DNA of 10,582 nucleotides from Deltaproteobacteria bacterium (GTDB taxonomy: Bacteria; Desulfobacterota; DSM-4660; Desulfatiglandales; Desulfatiglandaceae), in NCBI GenBank assembly GCA_021159525.1, contig JAGHEC010000457.1:1-10582 (forward strand). Direction: 5' to 3'. The notes below the pieces were generated by a model. That model saw only the letters and a list, made by a program, of their open reading frames with translations. It was not told the origin of the DNA and did not search any database. Positions within the stretch are counted from its first letter, which is position 1. Every line of letters starts with the position of its first letter. Below are positions 6,729 through 10,582 of the stretch, piece after piece. The position numbers and the translations under genes are program-made.

Positions 6729-7673
6729 ATGGCGCACCGTCTGCGCTCCAATCGCGTCAAGGAGTGGATATATCGAACCGTCGGTCTTCTGAAAGCCCGC
6801 AGCGCCGGGAATATCGCCGGGTCCGAAGAGGTGAAGGACCTTATCATGCGCCGTTTTGAGAATTGGCTCGATGAGGTCCTGTCCGGGGAAAAGCCTCTCG
6901 AGGGGATCGATCAGGAGCTTTTCTCGGAACTGACAAGGTCTGAAGACCCCGGCACAGCGGCGCCGGTCAAAAACACCCAGGACCTTTACGAAACGTGGTC
7001 CGCCATAACCGCCCTTACCCAGGAGGTCAAGCTGCAGGGTCGGGCCTTTAGGGAATTGAGCCATCGGCTTGAGGGCCTGCCGCATTCTCCCGCGGCATTG
7101 GAGCGCATGGCCGAGGTCCACAGGGAGACCGTCGCCCAAGCAGTCGCTTTGACCGAAAGCCTGCGATCTACGCTCTATGAGAGGCAGCGCGAGCTCGAAA
7201 GAGAGGCTGAACGATGTGCCAGAAATACCTTTCTGGACGCGGTGTTGGATATCCGCGACCGGCTGATGATCGGCCTTAAGGCCACCCGGGAAAGTCAAGA
7301 GGCCCTGGATGCCCTGGGCCGTTCCCCAAGGGGGATCACGGGTTGGTTCAGGGCAAAAACCCCCCTCGTGCGCCAGACTGCCGACATCGCGGCCGGCCTC
7401 AAAAAGGGCTATCTCCTGGGGCTGGAGAGACTGGAGGAAACCCTGCAGGAATATGGCGTCCATGAAATCCCGTGTGCGGGGGAACGGTTTGATCCCGCAA
7501 CCATGAGGGCAGTGGACATTGAGGAAACAACTGATCTGCCCGACGGCACGGTCATGGATGTCTATCGCCCAGGTTATGCGAGCGACCGGGAGACCATCCG
7601 CACGGCCCATGTGAAGGTGGCGCGCGGGCCGCATCATTCACAACAGAATGGGAGGCAAATAGATGAATCATGA
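6729..7673 (+). CDS. GrpE-like nucleotide exchange factor with long N-terminal extension
   Basis: This 314-residue protein has a C-terminal half that reads as GrpE, the factor that releases ADP from Hsp70. A charged helix (YERQRELEREAERCARN) leads into FLDAVLDIRDRL at 168-179. The end carries the GrpE beta-wing pattern: GVHEI, then GERFDPATMRAV at 251-262, PDGTVMDVYRPGY at 271-283 and IRTAHVKVARG at 290-300. GrpE is usually about 180-220 residues with a shorter disordered N-terminus. Here some 150 residues precede the core, predicted mostly helical (VKEWIYRTVGLLKAR, EEVKDLIMRRFENWLDEVL, then a long probable coiled coil). About 35 residues between the core helices (190-225) also look inserted. 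It starts directly after the J-domain stop and overlaps the Hsp70 gene by 11 bases, consistent with a dedicated partner. Confidence 0.87.
   Translation: MAHRLRSNRVKEWIYRTVGLLKARSAGNIAGSEEVKDLIMRRFENWLDEVLSGEKPLEGIDQELFSELTRSEDPGTAAPVKNTQDLYETWSAITALTQEVKLQGRAFRELSHRLEGLPHSPAALERMAEVHRETVAQAVALTESLRSTLYERQRELEREAERCARNTFLDAVLDIRDRLMIGLKATRESQEALDALGRSPRGITGWFRAKTPLVRQTADIAAGLKKGYLLGLERLEETLQEYGVHEIPCAGERFDPATMRAVDIEETTDLPDGTVMDVYRPGYASDRETIRTAHVKVARGPHHSQQNGRQIDES
7650..7655 (+). promoter_or_regulatory. Ribosome binding site choosing the Hsp70 start at 7663
   Basis: GGGAGG lies seven bases before ATG 7663. This supports that start over the in-frame ATG at 7678, which would begin the protein at MIVGIDLGTT. 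Confidence 0.6.
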
Positions 7674-9567
7674 CGATATGATTGTCGGGATCGATCTTGG
7701 AACCACCAATTCCGAGATTGCCGTATTTTTTCAGGACAAGGTGCAGGTCGTGGGTTCAGGAAAGAGGCTGATGCTCCCATCCTGCGTGGGTTTGTCCCCG
7801 TCCGGCGAACTCCTTATCGGGGAAGCCGCCCGGAATCAGCAGCTTCTCTATCCCGAACTGACCGTGCGCAGCATCAAGAGAAAGATGGGGAGCAACGAAA
7901 AGACGACCCTCGGAGACAAGGCATTCACCCCCCAGGAAATATCGGCCTTTATCCTGAAGGAACTGGCCGGATGGGCGGAAAAGCGTGTCGGCCGACCTGT
8001 GGCAAAGGCTGTCATTTCCGTGCCTGCCTATTTTTCAGATGCCCAGCGGAATGCTACCCGGGAGGCAGGGGCCCTGGCAGGGCTGGAAACGATCCGGATA
8101 CTCAACGAACCCACCGCGGCGAGCCTGGCCTACGGCTACGGAAGCGGGGAGAGGCGCACGGTCATGATCTACGACCTCGGGGGCGGCACCTTCGACGTCT
8201 CGATCGTGAGCATGGAAAAGGGAGTCACAGAGGTCCTGGCAAGCCACGGCAACAACCATCTGGGCGGAGACGATTTGGATCAGTTGCTGGTAAACCACCT
8301 TGTAACGCAATTTCAGGAGGAACACGGCATTGATCTCACAAAGGGGTTTCCCGCGGCCATGGCCCGGCTGTGGCGCGCCGCAGAGAATGCCAAAAAAAGG
8401 CTCAGCATGGAGCCCTTTGTAAAGATTCGCGAAGAGGCCCTGGCATCCCCTGAGGGAAAACCCCTCCACCTTGAGAGAGAAGTGTCTCGCGAGGAATTCG
8501 AGGCAATGATCTCTCCGTTGATCGAGTCCACACTGGATTGCGTATCCAAGGCCATGAACGATGCCGGAAAGCGGCCCGGGGACCTGGATGCGATCCTTCT
8601 GGTCGGCGGCTCTACGCGGATCCCCATGGTGCAGCGGGCTATTGAAGAACGGGCAGGCCTCACGCCCCGCCACGATATTCACCCGGACCTGTGCGTGGCC
8701 CTCGGTGCAGGAGTGCTGGCTTCGCGCATTTCCGGACACGAAGTGGGACGGGTCCTGGTGGACGTTACCCCTTATTCGTTTGGTCCTTCCTATCTGGGAG
8801 AAAAGGACGGGTTCCCCTACCCCTACTGCTACCATCCCATTATTCGCGCCAACACCCCCCTTCCGGTTACCCGCACAGAACGGTATTTCACCTCGGTGCC
8901 GTACCAGAAAGAGGTTATTGTCGAGATATTTCAGGGGGAGGACGCGGACGCCCTGAAGAACATTCCGGTGGGAAGCTTCCAGATAAAGGGCCTCAATTCC
9001 GGCGAAGAACCCAATACGATCCTTTGTAAAATGAGCCTCGATATTGACGGGATCCTCACGGTGACCGCCATTGAGAAGGCCACAGGCAAATCTAAGCAGA
9101 TCACCATCCATAATGCACTCAGGCCCATGAGCGAAGGGGAAATAGCCACGGCCCGCAAACGGCTCCAGACCATCTATGAAGAGCGTTCAGCCGACGCCGC
9201 AGAGGATGGATTTGATGACTCGGGATTAGAAGAGGTCCCTGACGACAATGCCGTCTACGCCCATGTCGTACCTTTTCCCGATCGCAAACAGGAGGAGAGA
9301 CAAAAGGCGCATGCAGAGGTCGGTCCCGATGAACCCGGTGAAGAGGCCGCAGCGCCTAAGGATGCGTGGTCCCGGAGCAGGCAACGGGCCGAGAAACTCC
9401 TCGAACGGAGCCGGAGCATTCTTGAGGACATGCATGAAGACGATCGGGAGGAGGCCATTGACCTGCACGAGCAGATCCAGGCTGCGCTGTCTGCGCGGGA
9501 TTTAGAATCCCTGAACACTGCCTGCCTGGAGTTGAACGAACTCCTGTTTTTTGTGGAAGGGAAGTGA
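7663..9567 (+). CDS. DnaK-like Hsp70 chaperone (alternative copy)
   Basis: This 634-residue Hsp70 has a complete ATPase domain: phosphate loop IDLGTTNS at 10-17, IKRKMG at 71-76, NEPTAASLAYGYG at 148-160, DLGGGTFDVSI at 171-181 and LVGGSTRIPMVQ at 313-324. The hydrophobic linker reads VLVDVTP (364-370). The substrate-binding beta domain (about 370-485) is recognisable but diverged: TPYSFGPSYLG replaces the usual TPLSLGIET-type start, and YHPIIRANTPLP the usual PLIPRNTTIP-type loop. After the first lid helix (SEGEIATARKRLQTIYEE) comes a roughly 60-residue acidic, low-complexity insert (508-570). The helical bundle then resumes (RQRAEKLLERSRSILEDM to the end). The protein stops without the usual long disordered tail. 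Operon order J-GrpE-Hsp70 differs from the housekeeping hrcA-grpE-dnaK-dnaJ arrangement, so this is probably a second, specialised system with its own clients. Confidence 0.95.
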   Translation: MNHDDMIVGIDLGTTNSEIAVFFQDKVQVVGSGKRLMLPSCVGLSPSGELLIGEAARNQQLLYPELTVRSIKRKMGSNEKTTLGDKAFTPQEISAFILKELAGWAEKRVGRPVAKAVISVPAYFSDAQRNATREAGALAGLETIRILNEPTAASLAYGYGSGERRTVMIYDLGGGTFDVSIVSMEKGVTEVLASHGNNHLGGDDLDQLLVNHLVTQFQEEHGIDLTKGFPAAMARLWRAAENAKKRLSMEPFVKIREEALASPEGKPLHLEREVSREEFEAMISPLIESTLDCVSKAMNDAGKRPGDLDAILLVGGSTRIPMVQRAIEERAGLTPRHDIHPDLCVALGAGVLASRISGHEVGRVLVDVTPYSFGPSYLGEKDGFPYPYCYHPIIRANTPLPVTRTERYFTSVPYQKEVIVEIFQGEDADALKNIPVGSFQIKGLNSGEEPNTILCKMSLDIDGILTVTAIEKATGKSKQITIHNALRPMSEGEIATARKRLQTIYEERSADAAEDGFDDSGLEEVPDDNAVYAHVVPFPDRKQEERQKAHAEVGPDEPGEEAAAPKDAWSRSRQRAEKLLERSRSILEDMHEDDREEAIDLHEQIQAALSARDLESLNTACLELNELLFFVEGK

Positions 9568-9845
9568 TGGCCTCCCAAACAGCCTATCGCTGCCCGGTCT
9601 GCAGGGCGCCCTTCCGTGGAACACAGGAGTGCTCCCGCTGTGGCGCAGATCTCACCCGGGTCATGTCCATACTTGCCAAGGCCCAGATCAGCCGTGAGCA
9701 TGCACGGGCGGCTATTCGTTCCGGCCAGTTCCACAAGGCCCATGTACTGGCAAAACAGGCGCAGGAACTGCACCAAACGGAACAAGGAAGACGCCTCCTC
9801 CTGCTGACCGGCTGGCTTGGCGCCGGAAGATGTCACGAAAGGTGA
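9567..9845 (+). CDS. Zinc-ribbon protein with helical-hairpin tail
   Basis: This 92-residue protein has four cysteines in two knuckles, CPVC at 9-12 and CSRC at 22-25, which make a short zinc ribbon. A helical hairpin follows (about 35-80: ILAKAQISREHARAAIRSG, then FHKAHVLAKQAQELHQ), resembling one TPR unit. It ends RRLLLLTGWLGAGRCHER. The ATG shares a base with the Hsp70 stop (TGATG), and GGAAGGGAAG lies just upstream, so it is translationally coupled to the chaperone. The ribbon may bind protein or nucleic acid. Canonical DnaJ carries its zinc-binding domain in the same chain as the J-domain; here J-domain and zinc module are separate small proteins, an analogy and not a demonstrated homology. 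I do not assign a specific function. Confidence 0.8.
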   Translation: MASQTAYRCPVCRAPFRGTQECSRCGADLTRVMSILAKAQISREHARAAIRSGQFHKAHVLAKQAQELHQTEQGRRLLLLTGWLGAGRCHER

Positions 9846-9850
9846 CCATG

Positions 9851-9867
9851 CCATGGTTTGACCATGG
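9851..9867 (+). other. Short perfect hairpin between the last two genes
   Basis: CCATGGT-TTG-ACCATGG is a 7-base stem with a 3-base loop, five bases after the zinc-ribbon stop. There is no T-run, so it is not a clear terminator. It could modulate read-through to, or stability of, the last gene's message. Confidence 0.35.
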
Positions 9868-9903
9868 ATGAATGCGGCGTGTTGCGAGATCAATGTGAGG
9901 TTT

Positions 9904-9913
9904 GGAGAAGGAT
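9904..9913 (+). promoter_or_regulatory. Ribosome binding site deciding the start at 9921
   Basis: GGAGAAGGAT lies seven bases before ATG 9921. It favours a 118-residue product over the longer in-frame option beginning with TTG at 9858. Confidence 0.65.
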
Positions 9914-9920
9914 AAATCTG

Positions 9921-10277
9921 ATGGACAAGGATATCTTTTATGAATATCCGGGAGACAATAGTTTCGGCGACGGAATTCTGCTGAACGAATTCAGGGGTGA
10001 GTTTTCTCTGGTGGCCGCCAGGCACAAGGACGGCAAGACCCTCATGGAATGGGTATATCCCCAGAAACGGGACGGGAGCAGGGCCCCCCAGGAAAAGAGC
10101 CTCCCATGGAAGATCAGGCTGGGCACGAGAGACGAGGCCATCAAAGCGCTCCGGTTTTTCCTGGCCAAACTGGAGGGGGCCCCTGCCTCCAATTACAAGA
10201 ACCAGCCTCGACGAGAGAATGTCCCAGTCGGGGAACCGCCGCCGGATCTGCCCTACGATGATGATCCCCCGTTTTAA
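9921..10277 (+). CDS. Small protein of unknown fold with SSB-like acidic C-terminal tip
   Basis: I do not recognise the family of this 118-residue protein. Residues 1-85 look like a small folded domain with alternating beta segments (GILLNEFRGEFSLVAARHK, KTLMEWVYPQKR, then PWKIRLGT) and a closing helix (RDEAIKALRFFLAKLEG). From about 87 it becomes a flexible, Pro-rich linker (SNYKNQPRRENVPVGEPPPD) ending PYDDDPPF. That end closely resembles the C-terminal tip of bacterial SSB (typically DDDIPF), the docking site for many replication and repair proteins. Flexible linker plus acidic tip ending in Pro-Phe is exactly the SSB layout, but I see no convincing SSB OB-fold. A PC4-like nucleic-acid-binding fold is a speculative alternative. 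It lies 75 bases after the zinc-ribbon gene, so it probably belongs to the chaperone operon. Confidence 0.75.
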   Translation: MDKDIFYEYPGDNSFGDGILLNEFRGEFSLVAARHKDGKTLMEWVYPQKRDGSRAPQEKSLPWKIRLGTRDEAIKALRFFLAKLEGAPASNYKNQPRRENVPVGEPPPDLPYDDDPPF

Positions 10278-10304
10278 CGCAGGCCATCCATTTTGATCCG
10301 GTGG

Positions 10305-10582
10305 TAACAGCTCAATAAATGGGGGCAGAAGGGTTTTTCTGACGCGACTGCCGGGAGGGTGCCGTCTCTTTGTGACTTGTCAGTGGGGGAAGCCGCAGCT
10401 CGACGAAGTCGAGAATGCCAAAGGGGCAAGCCTGCCCGCCATTGCCTTGTTACCCATGTTACCTCCTTCTGCCATCGCAGATCCACGGGACGAAAGTCTT
10501 GGCAAGAACGCTCAATCGGCGTTGGCAGGCGGGTGTCCCCCGCAGATAAGTCACTGAAGAGACCGGCCCGGAGGCCCGGAGC
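10305..10582. repeat. 278-base direct repeat, copy 2 (runs to window end)
   Basis: This is the same element as at 3125-3402, in the same orientation, with 10 substitutions and no gaps. It starts 27 bases after the last gene of the chaperone operon. The match continues to the final base of the window, so its right boundary is not visible here. The three internal hairpins fall at 10399-10413, 10424-10437 and 10529-10543. Confidence 0.9.

Noticed and set aside
6432..7637. 401-codon open frame antisense to the J-domain and GrpE-like genes
   Set aside because: It mirrors two well-supported genes on the plus strand, has no recognisable motif and no ribosome binding site. It is a GC-rich shadow.
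8035..9111. 358-codon open frame antisense to the Hsp70 gene
   Set aside because: The Hsp70 reading is unambiguous, and the reverse frame is a known artefact opposite dnaK-type genes.
9858..9920. 21-residue upstream extension of the SSB-tailed protein
   Set aside because: It would start at a TTG within a hairpin; ATG 9921 has a strong ribosome binding site.
10274..10486. 70-codon minus-strand frame in repeat copy 2
   Set aside because: It shares the repeat-encoded stretch with copy 1 but has a GTG start without ribosome binding site and a different end in each copy. It is more likely a non-coding repeat.
1..10582. CRISPR array, tRNA, rRNA, transposase or integrase gene
   Set aside because: I saw no regularly spaced short repeats, cloverleaf with CCA-type acceptor, rRNA-like sequence, or recombinase motifs on either strand.

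Overview
This is a GC-rich chromosomal window that reads like a Gram-negative bacterium, most plausibly a member of the Desulfobacterota (old Deltaproteobacteria). The lineage is an inference from codon and GC style, from a DUF5320-type small protein next to an MBL-fold hydrolase (a pairing I associate with anaerobes), and from the style of the intergenic repeats. No rRNA, tRNA or other taxonomic marker is present to prove it.

Left part (1-2972). A short DUF5320-like protein is followed on the same strand by a metallo-beta-lactamase-fold hydrolase with a possible signal peptide. A 350-base gene-free stretch holds a near-perfect inverted repeat (38-base arms, 161 bases apart) that folds as one long imperfect palindrome. 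Then come two divergent genes: rsmG (16S rRNA G527 methyltransferase) on the minus strand and an RluA-family pseudouridine synthase on the plus strand. Their best start codons share one CATG.

Middle (2973-3476). A 500-base gene-free stretch contains copy 1 of a 278-base repeat (3125-3402). Copy 2 lies at 10305-10582, in the same orientation, with 10 mismatches and no gaps, and runs to the window edge. Copy 1 is itself bracketed by a 16-base near-identical direct repeat, the second copy of which carries the ribosome binding site of the next gene.

Right part (3477-10277), between the two repeat copies. Six same-strand, mostly tightly packed genes form what looks like a dedicated Hsp70 chaperone operon: (1) a 978-residue helical-repeat-like protein with basic tails at both ends and an acidic C-terminal segment; (2) a 103-residue J-domain protein whose HPD motif reads PPD; (3) a 314-residue GrpE-like exchange factor with a long N-terminal extension; (4) a 634-residue DnaK-like Hsp70 with an intact ATPase domain, a diverged substrate-binding domain and an acidic insert in the lid; (5) a 92-residue zinc-ribbon protein with a helical-hairpin tail; (6) a 118-residue protein of unknown fold ending in DDDPPF, very like the C-terminal tip of single-stranded DNA-binding protein SSB. 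Genes 1 to 5 are separated by 3 bases or fewer, or overlap, which points to co-translation. Gene 6 follows after 75 bases with its own strong Shine-Dalgarno sequence.

The working interpretation, an inference, is a self-contained alternative Hsp70 machine (J-protein, exchange factor, Hsp70) with its own large putative client or adaptor and two accessory proteins, one possibly linked to DNA replication or repair through its SSB-like tail. The repeat copies on both sides may be coincidental intergenic repeats or may mark the edges of a unit that has been moved or can recombine.
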